Shown here: positions 25,213 to 32,568 of the stretch, piece after piece
Position numbering within the stretch: position 1 is the first letter of the stretch
How the letters are laid out: every line of letters starts with the position of its first letter
Source of the DNA: Rhizobium sp.
GTDB taxonomy: Bacteria > Pseudomonadota > Alphaproteobacteria > Rhizobiales > Rhizobiaceae
Assembly: GCA_029865885.1 (NCBI GenBank)
Contig: JARXAK010000141.1
Coordinates: forward strand, 1 to 35,091
DNA length: 35,091 bases
Reading direction: 5' to 3'
Notes under the pieces: generated by a model
The model's input: only the letters and a program-made list of their open reading frames with translations
Database searches by the model: none
What the model was told of the DNA's origin: nothing
Made by a program: the position numbers and the translations under genes

Positions 25213-26217
25213 TTAACGGCTGGAGATAATCCGCAGATAGGGGGATGCCCGGCGAACCTGCAGCCCGAAGGGCGCCGTTAGTGCCATCAGGGCCTTGTCG
25301 GGATCGCTGAGATCGTAAAGGCCGGTGACCCTCAACGCTGCGACATCGCCTTCGGGCATGACGGTCCAGCCGGGATGCTGGCGCTGGATGAGCGCCACGA
25401 CTTCGCCGAGCGGCTGGTCCGTGACCGCCAGTCGTCCCTGCCGCCACAAGGCAATATCGGTGGGATCGACCTGGCCGCGCGCCGTCCGACCGTCCGCGCG
25501 GTCGACGGTCACCACGTCGCCTGGCTGAAGTGTCAGTTCGGCGCTGTCATCCGCCTTGTCGGCCTTCAGCGCGATCGCTCCATGCGCCAGTTCCACCCGC
25601 GTGCCATGCCCCGTATCCCGCACGCTGAAGGCGGTGCCGAGCACCCGGACGGATGCATCCGGCGCATCGACCACGAAGGGGCGCGTCGTATCCCGTTCGA
25701 CTTCGAAGAAGGCTTCGCCCGCCAGCAGTCGCACATGCCGCGCGGTCCCGTCGAATTCATCGGCCAGAGCCGTTTCCGGTGCGAGCGTCACCTTCGATCC
25801 GTCTGCAAGCGTGACGATTTCCGTTTGCCCGACGCCCGTGCGGAAATCGGCTTGCAGCCGGACCTGCATCGCCGGGCCAAACACCATGGCGACCAGTCCG
25901 GCAGACATCAGCGCGGCGGTGGCAAGGCCGAGCCCGCGGCGCGAGAACCGCCATCCCGACGCTGAAACCGGGCCTGCCGTGATAGTCTCGATGGGCCGAA
26001 CAACGGGTTCCGGGGCGTGAGCCGGCAGGTCGCCAAGCGCATCCCAGGTGCGACAGATGCGGGCCCAGGCTCCGGCATGCGCCTCCGAGGCCTGCAGCCA
26101 GTCTTCCCAGGTGCAGATCAGGTCGGCGTCGGTCGGCGCCTCACGCAGACGCATCAGCCAGTCCATCGCGTCTTCGAGAAGCCGCTCCTGCTGCTGTGGA
26201 TGATCCGTGACACTCAC
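25213..26217 (-). CDS. fecR: FecR family anti-sigma/sigma-regulator protein
   Basis: This is a 334-residue inner-membrane protein starting at GTG 26217. The cytoplasmic N-terminus (~1-60) has the DUF4880-type pattern DWLMRLREAPTDADLICTWEDWLQASEAHAGAWARI, which contacts the sigma factor. One membrane helix (~95-115, LGLATAALMSAGLVAMVFG) precedes a periplasmic FecR domain (~125-225; LADGSKVTLAPETAL...LLAGEAFFEVERDTTRPFVVDA...VRVLGTAFSVR). The last ~80 residues are a C-terminal STN-contact region (LGEVVALIQRQHPGW...VTGLYDLSDPDKAL). It relays receptor occupancy to the sigma factor. It has its own ECF-like promoter motif. Confidence 0.93.
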   Translation of the reverse strand: MSVTDHPQQQERLLEDAMDWLMRLREAPTDADLICTWEDWLQASEAHAGAWARICRTWDALGDLPAHAPEPVVRPIETITAGPVSASGWRFSRRGLGLATAALMSAGLVAMVFGPAMQVRLQADFRTGVGQTEIVTLADGSKVTLAPETALADEFDGTARHVRLLAGEAFFEVERDTTRPFVVDAPDASVRVLGTAFSVRDTGHGTRVELAHGAIALKADKADDSAELTLQPGDVVTVDRADGRTARGQVDPTDIALWRQGRLAVTDQPLGEVVALIQRQHPGWTVMPEGDVAALRVTGLYDLSDPDKALMALTAPFGLQVRRASPYLRIISSR

Positions 26218-26329
26218 CGGCCGATTGTTCCCTGTTGGCTGCGTTCACGTCGCGCCGCGTCCGGATCACATCCGGGGGTGGGGCATGGCATGGCCGCATT
26301 TGCTGCGCACTTATCTGTGGCTATTGAGT

Positions 26330-26356
26330 ATACGATTAGCGCACTGGTTTTTTTCA
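26330..26356 (-). promoter_or_regulatory. Candidate FecI-type ECF promoter of fecR
   Basis: TGAAAAA (26356-26350), 14 bases, then TCGTAT (26335-26330) on the minus strand matches the motif before the receptor gene in both boxes and spacing. It lies ~113 bp before the fecR GTG, in the 171-bp gap after fecI. A tandem pair of TTTCCCCCGGC (plus strand, 26359-26369 and 26373-26383) sits just upstream of it. Confidence 0.6.
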
Positions 26357-26388
26357 CGTTTCCCCCGGCATTTTTCCCCCGGCCTATT

Positions 26389-26904
26389 TCAATGGCTCGC
26401 GCGATCGAGCGACAGGGCGATCTTGACCATGCCGCTGCGGATCATCCGGTGGGCGGTTGCCACGGAGATCCCCAGCTCGTTTGCGATCGCCTCCAGTGTC
26501 CAGCCCTCGATGCGGTAAAGCTCGATTGCCCGGCGTGCGTCGGGGGGCAGGCCTTCCATCGCTTGCAGGGCAACCCGGGCCTGGTCGGCAAAAAGAACCG
26601 TCTCCTCGGGCGTCCCGTGATCCTGCGGCAGGATCCAGAAGGGCGGGTCGACGTCGCGCCCGCGCGTCTCGATATTGCGCCGCTTCAATTGATCGAAGGC
26701 GAGGTTGCGCACGATGCTGTAGAGATAGGCCAAAATCTGGCGCGGAGCGTAGGTGACCCCGTCTTCCGGTTTCAGACGGAGAAAGGCATCCTGCACGATG
26801 TCTTCCGCCTGATCACGCGAGCCCAGCAACCGGGCAGCATAGCTCACCAGGGCCGTTCTGTTCTCAAGGAAAACCTCGAGATGGCTCTTGGTTTCTGCAA
26901 CCAT
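26389..26904 (-). CDS. fecI: FecI-type ECF sigma factor
   Basis: This is a 171-residue ECF sigma factor starting at ATG 26904. Region 2 covers ~15-85 (AARLLGSRDQAEDIVQDAFLRLK and LAYLYSIVRNLAFDQLKRR), and region 4 covers ~110-165 (LPPDARRAIELYRIEGWTLEAIANELGISVATAHRMI). Domain content and length fit the iron-starvation FecI group. Together with FecR and the STN-containing receptor it forms a cell-surface signalling set. Its own promoter appears housekeeping-like (a perfect TATAAT on the minus strand at 26940-26935), whereas fecR and the receptor share a different motif. Confidence 0.94.
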   Translation of the reverse strand: MVAETKSHLEVFLENRTALVSYAARLLGSRDQAEDIVQDAFLRLKPEDGVTYAPRQILAYLYSIVRNLAFDQLKRRNIETRGRDVDPPFWILPQDHGTPEETVLFADQARVALQAMEGLPPDARRAIELYRIEGWTLEAIANELGISVATAHRMIRSGMVKIALSLDRASH

Positions 26905-26934
26905 GGGGCGTTCAATGTCACCGGCGTAAATTTG

Positions 26935-26940
26935 ATTATA
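26935..26940 (-). promoter_or_regulatory. Perfect -10 box upstream of fecI
   Basis: The minus strand reads TATAAT about 31 bp before the fecI ATG. No good -35 is visible at 16-18 bp, so the promoter may need an activator. I could not identify a clear Irr, RirA or Fur site around it. Confidence 0.4.
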
Positions 26941-26955
26941 GAATGAAGCTTTCGC

Positions 26956-27153
26956 TTATCCGATTAACCTGAGGGTTTCAATGAGGCAGATGCGACGGCC
27001 TTTCGGCATGGTCGTGAGCCGCAGATTGCCCGACCGTCCAGCGCCCCTTCCGAATTTTTCGTCCATTTCCGCCAATTCCTGCTCTTTTCGCGCCGTTTCC
27101 TGCCGCTTTTGTTCCATCAGAGTTTCAATCGCCCGGATACTCTGATCCTCCAT
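26956..27153 (-). CDS. Possible small coiled-coil protein
   Basis: This is a 65-residue frame starting at ATG 27153. The N-terminal half (MEDQSIRAIETLMEQKRQ and the following ETARKEQELAEMDEKF) is charged and helical, like a short coiled coil, and the C-terminal half is basic. There is no good ribosome site. It lies in the 272-bp gap between fecI and the desaturase gene and would end 15 bp upstream of the putative fecI -10 box. I recognise no family. The amphipathic pattern is more protein-like than a random frame, but it may be spurious. Confidence 0.3.
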   Translation of the reverse strand: MEDQSIRAIETLMEQKRQETARKEQELAEMDEKFGRGAGRSGNLRLTTMPKGRRICLIETLRLIG

Positions 27154-27176
27154 GAGGATTCGTTTACGGAGACTGC

Positions 27177-28100
27177 ATGGCACATCTTGCCGAGGGTGAG
27201 ATCGCAATTCCGCGCATCGCGCGGGTCGAATGGCCGACCGTCGCATTGGCCGCTCTGATCTACGGGGGCTTTCTGGCCCTCACATATTTCTGGCGTGACA
27301 TTCCGCTTCTGCTCCTCGTGCCTCTTGGGGCCTGGCTGATCGCCTGGCACGGCTCTCTGCAGCACGAAGTCATCCACCATCATCCGACGCGCCATGTCGT
27401 CATCAACGATGCGATCGGGGTTCCGCCGATCTCGCTCTGGCTGCCCTATCACGTCTACAAGGAGAGCCATCTCGCCCATCACCGCGACGAGCACCTGACC
27501 GATCCGATCGAGGATCCGGAATCCTACTATTTCACCCGGGAAGACTGGGATCGCTTCGGCTGGTTCGGCCGCAGCTTGCGGGAATTCAATCTGACGCTGA
27601 TCGGCCGCCTGACGGTTGGCCCGGCGATCATTCTCGGCTCCTTCCTCTGGCACGAGGGGCGGATGGTGATCCGCGGCGAAGGCGACCGCCGCCGCCTCTG
27701 GGCCTGGCATATGCTCGGCGTGGCCGTGGTGCTCTGGTGGGTGCTTGTCATCTGCGAGATGCCGTTCCTCCTCTTCTTCTTCGGGTTCGTCTATTGCGGC
27801 ACGGCGCTGTCGCGCCTGCGGTCCTATGCCGAACACCGCTTTGCCGACAATCACGAGGAGCGCACGGCGATTGTCGAGAAAAGTCCGCTCTTCGGCCTGC
27901 TGTTCCTCTACAACAACCTGCATGTGCTGCATCATCGCGTGCCGGCCTTGCCCTGGTACATGCTGCCGGGCATCTATGAGCGGCATCGCGATTTCCTCGT
28001 GCGGCTGAATGGCGGGCTGGTCTATCGCGGCTATCTCGATGTCGCCCGCCGCTTCCTCTTCAGGAAACACGATCGCCCCACCCATCCGAGGCACTCCTGA
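27177..28100 (+). CDS. Membrane fatty acid desaturase
   Basis: This is a 307-residue integral-membrane di-iron desaturase starting at ATG 27177, with a GGAG site 6 bases upstream. Histidine boxes are HEVIHHHP (first), HLAHHRDEH (second) and HVLHHRVP (third), in the correct order around hydrophobic segments such as LLLLVPLGAWLIAW and MLGVAVVLWWVLVI. These bind the two irons that insert a double bond, or in some relatives hydroxylate, the acyl chain. The substrate is unknown. It is 8 bp upstream of a PhnD-like gene in the same direction, probably co-transcribed. It needs iron, like the preceding locus supplies, but no regulatory link is visible. Confidence 0.9.
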   Translation: MAHLAEGEIAIPRIARVEWPTVALAALIYGGFLALTYFWRDIPLLLLVPLGAWLIAWHGSLQHEVIHHHPTRHVVINDAIGVPPISLWLPYHVYKESHLAHHRDEHLTDPIEDPESYYFTREDWDRFGWFGRSLREFNLTLIGRLTVGPAIILGSFLWHEGRMVIRGEGDRRRLWAWHMLGVAVVLWWVLVICEMPFLLFFFGFVYCGTALSRLRSYAEHRFADNHEERTAIVEKSPLFGLLFLYNNLHVLHHRVPALPWYMLPGIYERHRDFLVRLNGGLVYRGYLDVARRFLFRKHDRPTHPRHS

Positions 28101-28108
28101 CCGGCGCG

Positions 28109-28924
28109 GTGCAGACGAGGCTCGCCAGCCTCCAGATGTATGTCGCGCCGTCGGTGGTGGTGCAGGCGCAGCAAACGCTCTGGGCTTTCCTGCGGGATCA
28201 CCTGCGCCAGGCCGGGGTGCAGGGCGTGCCCGAAGCGCTGGATGCGGACATGCCCCATCATGACGCCTGGCTCGATCCGCGCCTGATCCTGGCCCAGACC
28301 TGCGGCTTTCCCTTCGTCAAACAATTGAGGGGCAGGGTGCGCCTGGTCGCGACGCCCGTCTATGAAGCGCCGGGCTGTATCGGCCCGACCATGTGCAGCC
28401 TCATTGTTGCAAGGGCCGGGCAGGCCCCGGCGACCCTGCCTGCCTGCCGGGGCTTGAGGGCTGCGATCAACGAGACCGGCAGCAATTCCGGCTACAATCT
28501 CCTGCGCGCTGCCATCGCCCCGCATGCCAATGGCAGCCCTTTCTTCGACAGCGTGCTGGAGACGGGCGGGCATCTCGCCAGCATCGAGGCCGTTTTGCGC
28601 GGCATGGCCGATCTCGCCGCGATCGACTGCATCACCTTCGACCTCCTGCGCCGCCATGCGCCGGAACGCCTGATTGGCCTCACCATCCTCGCGAAAACCC
28701 CGACGGGCCCCAATCTGCCCTTCATCACCCGGCTCTCCGCCCCGGATGAAGAGGTGACCACCCTGCGCACCGCCCTGTCCGCCGCAATCGCCGCCCCGGA
28801 ACTCGCCGAGGCCCGCGCGGTTCTCGGCCTGAAGGACGTGGTGGTGCTGGAGGAGGGCGCCTACGACGTCCTGCTCGACCACGAACAGGCAGCGGTGGCT
28901 GCGGGTTATCCGCTGCTGTCCTAA
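28109..28924 (+). CDS. PhnD-like phosphate/phosphonate-type binding protein
   Basis: This is a 271-residue protein of the PhnD/PF12974-like periplasmic-binding fold: LASLQMYVAPSVV start, TCGFPFVKQLRGRVRLVATPVY, CRGLRAAINETGSNSGYNLLR, HLASIEAVLRGMADLAAIDCITFDLL. GTG 28109 is preferred because relatives begin just before LASLxMY; ATG 28136 is an alternative. No signal peptide is visible and no ABC permease or ATPase gene adjoins it. Such solitary, apparently cytoplasmic members are common in rhizobia and are of unknown role. It follows the desaturase gene by 8 bp. Confidence 0.8.
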   Translation: MQTRLASLQMYVAPSVVVQAQQTLWAFLRDHLRQAGVQGVPEALDADMPHHDAWLDPRLILAQTCGFPFVKQLRGRVRLVATPVYEAPGCIGPTMCSLIVARAGQAPATLPACRGLRAAINETGSNSGYNLLRAAIAPHANGSPFFDSVLETGGHLASIEAVLRGMADLAAIDCITFDLLRRHAPERLIGLTILAKTPTGPNLPFITRLSAPDEEVTTLRTALSAAIAAPELAEARAVLGLKDVVVLEEGAYDVLLDHEQAAVAAGYPLLS

Positions 28925-29114
28925 AGCACTTTGGCGAGCGCAGACCATGTTGGTGGCCTCGACGGCTCCTTCATGGCCGGCCTTCGCTGCAACTGGGACG
29001 TTGGTTCAACCGGAAGGGGATATTGGTTGTATTCGGCGAAATGCGCAGTCAAGGATTGCGGCGGGTGGTTTTGGGCTGTAACGAAATGGGGCAACTGATT
29101 CCCGCATTGAGTTC

Positions 29115-29798
29115 ATGCCCCGAGAAACATCTTTTTCTTCCGTTGTCGGCCGCATGCTTGACGCCTGGATCCTGACGTCACCGGACCGTCCATCGCGCGC
29201 CGAAGACATCTACAGGCCCGTGCTTGATCTTCTGACGATCAAGATGCGGCTCACGCTGATCGAGGTGAGAGGTCCTGATCCGCTCGACTGGTACATGCGG
29301 GCGGTGCGTCATTCGGGCTTCGCGTCCCGCATTCTCGATATCAACGGCCTCTTCTCCGACTGTCGGCTGGGTGATTTCAAGGATCGCGCCTATATGGAGC
29401 AAAGCGTCATCCCGCGCCTGGTCGAGGTGGTCGCGCGTCAGCAGCCGGTGAGCGAACTGGTCAAGACACGGCTGCTCGGCGTCAGTCTTGGCTACGACCG
29501 CTTGCTCCTGCCACAGAAAAACACCGACGGCTCGCAATGGGTGCTCTCGTCATCCTATGCGCAATTCATGCTCGGCCAGCCGGACACGCGCGAAACCATG
29601 GATACGGCCGATGAGGCCATCGTCCAGCTGCTGATCGAGGGGTCCACGGCCAAGGAGGCGGCGATCCTGCTCGGTCTGTCCCACCGCACGGTGGAGCACA
29701 GGCTGGACAAGATGAAGCAGCGATACGGCGCGCGCAACACGGTGCATCTCGTTGCGATGTTCATCGCCTCCCATATCGATCGCTCCGCGCTTCGCTGA
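29115..29798 (+). CDS. PAS-like sensor with LuxR-type HTH
   Basis: This is a 227-residue regulator starting at ATG 29115. Residues ~20-150 look like the alphaproteobacterial PAS_5-type domain (RPSRAEDIYRPVLDLL...VSLGYDRLLLPQKNTDGSQWVLSSSYAQFM), usually a small-molecule or redox sensor. Residues ~160-222 form a LuxR/GerE helix-turn-helix (EAIVQLLIEGSTAKEAAILLGLSHRTVEHRLDKMKQRYG). There is no autoinducer domain. It converges on the flagellin gene with only 12 bp between stops, which makes a functional connection with motility possible but not shown. About 190 bp upstream hold no visible gene. Confidence 0.8.
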   Translation: MPRETSFSSVVGRMLDAWILTSPDRPSRAEDIYRPVLDLLTIKMRLTLIEVRGPDPLDWYMRAVRHSGFASRILDINGLFSDCRLGDFKDRAYMEQSVIPRLVEVVARQQPVSELVKTRLLGVSLGYDRLLLPQKNTDGSQWVLSSSYAQFMLGQPDTRETMDTADEAIVQLLIEGSTAKEAAILLGLSHRTVEHRLDKMKQRYGARNTVHLVAMFIASHIDRSALR

Positions 29799-29810
29799 GG
29801 CGGTGAGCCG

Positions 29811-31583
29811 TCAGCGGAAGAGTTGCGTGATCATGTCCGGCGTGTTGTTGGAAATCGACAGCGCCTGGACCGCCAGTTGCTGCTGCGTCTGCAGCGCCTT
29901 CAGCCGGGTCGATTCTTCGTTCATGTCGGCATCGACCAGCCGGCCAATGCCTCTGTCGATGTCGGAAGCGAGCCTTGCGGCAAATTCCGCCTGCATATCG
30001 ATGCGCGTCTGCAGCGCGCCGAGTGTCGCTGCCCCATCCACCACGCGCGCCGTCGCCTTGTCCATGTAGTTGATATAGGTGCGCACCATGTCCGGGTTCT
30101 GCACGATGTCGATGTCGAGGAAATTGAGCGTCGGGATCGGCTCGTGGCTCACGGTGATGTTGCTGAAGCCGATATGCGTTTTGCTACCGGCCTTGCGGTC
30201 GGCGAGCGGATCGAGAACCATTGAAACGCCGCCCGCACCATTGTCCGAAATGATCACATCCGGCCAGTCGGCTTGCATCAGCGAGGTCAGCAGTGTCACC
30301 ATTTCGCCTGCATTGGAAATGCTGCCATTGGTCTTTCCAAGCAGGTTGTTCACATAGGTCCGGTCGAAGGAATAGGTCTTCGGGGTCTCACTGTTCACAT
30401 AGAAGCTGAAGCTGACTTCAATGCCATCGGGATCTTCGCCGTCGCGGAACATCTGGAAGTCGTTGAAGGGCAGCGTCATCTGCGAGCCGCGTGCCGCCTG
30501 GTCGACATCATTGATCAAGCCATGCGATCCGGACGAAACCTGTGATGTGACATTGCTGATCTCGATATAGGAACCGTCGAGCCCGGAGTTCTCCCGGGTC
30601 TGGATCGAGTACTTGTCGGGAACGGTCCCGGAAGGGTATTTGTAATAGAGATCGGCTCTTGCCCCTGCGTTTGCAACCGATAATGACAAGTTCAGCGCCT
30701 GAACGAAACCCTTGTAGTCGGCGATCACGCCGTTCCAACTCGGAAAATGCGTATCGAGGAAGGCCTTATCGATCGTGATAGTGCTGGTCTTGCCGGGATG
30801 GTAAGGCGGCGAGATGCCGTGGGAAGGCTCGTCCCTGTCGACGGTGACATCGAAGGTAATCGCATCGCCGACACCTCGCAGATCAAGCGGGCCGGAGAAG
30901 GCGCGGTTTGACAGTGTTGCCGGCGCTGCACCCCACGTTCGCGGGCTCCAGACCTTTGCACCATCAACATAATCCGACAGGTATCGCATGCCCGCAATCG
31001 TCTCGATGTCGCGTGCGTCTTGTTGCAGCAGCCCGCCCTGCGTGCTGTTGAACAGCGAAATTTTCGACAGATCGACGGTCATGGTCTTGGTCGAAACCCC
31101 GCCATTTCCTTCGCGCACGAAGGAAGAGACGACCTGTGTCTTGTTGATATCGACGTCATAGATATCGGCAATATCGGTGGTCAGCCAGTTCTGGCCGGAA
31201 AAGCTCGCGGAGTCAGCGATCGACTTCACCTGATCCTTCATCTGGTCAAGCTCCGCCTGGACCTTTGCCTTGTCCACGCCCTCTTCGGTCGCGGTGACAA
31301 GCCGGGCCTGGAATTCGGTCAGCACGTCGATCACCGATGTCATCCCGGCATAGGCGGTGTCCACCTTCGCTGCCCCAAACCCAAGCGCATCGGCTGCGGC
31401 TGAAATGGCCATGCTGTCGGAACGCATGGTGGTGGAGATCGACCAGTAGGCGGCATTGTCGGCGGCAGCCGCGACGCGCAGACCCGAGCTGACGCGCCCT
31501 TGCGCGCCCTCAAGATCCGAGGTCAGGCTTCTCAGGGTCTGCAGCGCGGTGATGGCCGAAATATTGGTCAGGATGCTCGTCAT
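29811..31583 (-). CDS. Long flagellin
   Basis: This is a 590-residue flagellin starting at ATG 31583. The conserved N-terminal domain (~1-140; MTSILTNISAITALQTLRSL, GRVSSGLRVAAAADNAAYWSI, SASFSGQNWL) and C-terminal domain (~505-590; TLGALQTRIDMQAEFAARL, ALQTQQQLAVQALSISN) are intact, as needed for filament assembly. The central variable domain is ~360 residues, far larger than in ordinary rhizobial flagellins (total ~320-430 residues). No other flagellar gene is in the window, so it is an orphan locus. A role in adhesion or surface variation is speculative. Confidence 0.93.
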   Translation of the reverse strand: MTSILTNISAITALQTLRSLTSDLEGAQGRVSSGLRVAAAADNAAYWSISTTMRSDSMAISAAADALGFGAAKVDTAYAGMTSVIDVLTEFQARLVTATEEGVDKAKVQAELDQMKDQVKSIADSASFSGQNWLTTDIADIYDVDINKTQVVSSFVREGNGGVSTKTMTVDLSKISLFNSTQGGLLQQDARDIETIAGMRYLSDYVDGAKVWSPRTWGAAPATLSNRAFSGPLDLRGVGDAITFDVTVDRDEPSHGISPPYHPGKTSTITIDKAFLDTHFPSWNGVIADYKGFVQALNLSLSVANAGARADLYYKYPSGTVPDKYSIQTRENSGLDGSYIEISNVTSQVSSGSHGLINDVDQAARGSQMTLPFNDFQMFRDGEDPDGIEVSFSFYVNSETPKTYSFDRTYVNNLLGKTNGSISNAGEMVTLLTSLMQADWPDVIISDNGAGGVSMVLDPLADRKAGSKTHIGFSNITVSHEPIPTLNFLDIDIVQNPDMVRTYINYMDKATARVVDGAATLGALQTRIDMQAEFAARLASDIDRGIGRLVDADMNEESTRLKALQTQQQLAVQALSISNNTPDMITQLFR

Positions 31584-31747
31584 GAAAAAACGCCGCTCTA
31601 TAAACTTCAGGAAATCACTTATGAAAAATGACTGTCGAGAGCGTTATGGTTTCGAAGCGGTTAACGACTTGCTGAAGCCGCATCCGTAAAAATACCGGTC
31701 CTCAGAATTTTCATCGAGGCGGCGACCACAGCAGGGATGTGTCTCTC

Positions 31748-31801
31748 GTACCAAGTGTCGAGGATAGGAACCCAGAGGCCCCGATCATCGACACTTGGTA
31801 C
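31748..31801. repeat. Short palindromic element related to 197-460
   Basis: GTACCAAGTGTCGA (31748-31761) and TCGACACTTGGTAC (31788-31801) are perfect inverted arms, extendable to about 18 of 20. The left 24 bases match the left end of the 197-460 element at 21 positions (TACCAAG-TSTCGA pattern followed by GGAACC). The right arm touches the stop codon of the zinc-ribbon gene (31801-31803), so it could also act as a transcript-end hairpin. Confidence 0.7.
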
Positions 31802-32061
31802 TAGAGCTTCACTTTGACGGGCCGCCAGACGATGGTCTCCGGCGTGCGGTCGTAAGGATTGTCCATCAGGGTGATCTTGCAGTTGCGCGTGTCGCACCGC
31901 TTGCAGCGGAACTTGAGCGCGAAGGGGTCGCGGCCATGACCATAGAAGCTGGCAAGATCCTTGGCCATGAAGCGGGCCTGGTTCTGACACTCCCGGCAGG
32001 TGGCAACCACCAGCATGTTGTGGCGAAGTGCTTTTCCGAGGGTGTCGATCGTCTGGGTCAT
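31801..32061 (-). CDS. Small zinc-ribbon-like protein
   Basis: This is an 86-residue protein read from ATG 32061; in-frame starts at 32070, 32073 and GTG 32112 are possible and no ribosome site decides. Two Cys pairs, TCRECQ (C22, C25) and FRCKRCDTRNC (C53, C56, also C61), suggest a metal-binding ribbon. The C-terminus is IVWRPVKVKL. I do not recognise a named family. A DNA-binding or regulatory role is a guess from the fold type only. Its stop abuts the short palindrome. Confidence 0.6.
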   Translation of the reverse strand: MTQTIDTLGKALRHNMLVVATCRECQNQARFMAKDLASFYGHGRDPFALKFRCKRCDTRNCKITLMDNPYDRTPETIVWRPVKVKL

Positions 32062-32112
32062 GGCGATCATCATGAACAAAACAAGAACATCGTCAAGTGC
32101 TGAGATGATCAC

Positions 32113-32568
32113 AAAACGCTGCAGGCGCCGGTTTGCAAGGCTTTTCGCCCTTTGCCGCCCCGATTTGGTCGCGCCTGCTAGGTCACTGAAAATTAACTAT
32201 AAATCCTTGGGCGTGTAAGCCAACTGTTAACCTTGATCTCTCTATATAGAAGTCGCTTCCACCAAGGTAATGCGTCGCGAAGCGCTCGGTTTCTGTATTG
32301 CGTATCGGGGAGGGCGTCATCCACGGCGTCCTCCCACGCACGCCATCGACCGGGCGTCCCGAGGGCATGAGGCCCTGATGGCGATTGGGCGCCTGTTGCG
32401 TCCCCCTGAAGCCTTTCCCCAGCCATTCAGAGATGAAAAAGCCTCCGCGCCCTGTCGGCGGGAGGCGTCTCCAATCAGCGGATAAACGCAATCTTTGATT
32501 GCGCCTGTCCAAGGTCTGCACGTGGCAGAGCGCCTCCCAAGGGGAAAGCGCTCTGACCCGAAAAGCCG
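32113..32568. other. Gene-free stretch with hairpins and a repeat copy
   Basis: I see no convincing coding frame in these ~455 bp. Contents: an AT-rich segment with a TATATAGA box near 32243-32250; an imperfect hairpin GGGAGGGCG...CGTCCTCCC near 32310-32336; one copy of the terminator repeat (32408-32466); and a perfect 8-bp stem CAGAGCGC...GCGCTCTG (32526-32555) just after the hydrolase stop. Confidence 0.5.
32408..32466 (-). terminator. Terminator repeat, copy 1
   Basis: The hairpin GCCTCCGCGCCCTGTCGGCG plus GGAGGC (32441-32466) followed on the minus strand by TTTTT is a Rho-independent terminator for leftward transcription, probably of the hydrolase gene ~100 bp away. The ~33 bp beyond the T-run (32408-32440) are also shared with copy 2 at 34212-34271. 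Confidence 0.65.

Noticed and set aside
26905-26964. Iron-responsive operator (Irr ICE, RirA IRO or Fur box) upstream of fecI
   Set aside because: Only weak half matches (ATAGAA followed by GAAGCTTTC) are visible and no full consensus could be placed.
32193-32521. Minus-strand frames of 77 and 112 codons in the gene-free stretch
   Set aside because: They are read through the terminator hairpin and its repeat extension, have no ribosome site and no family resemblance.
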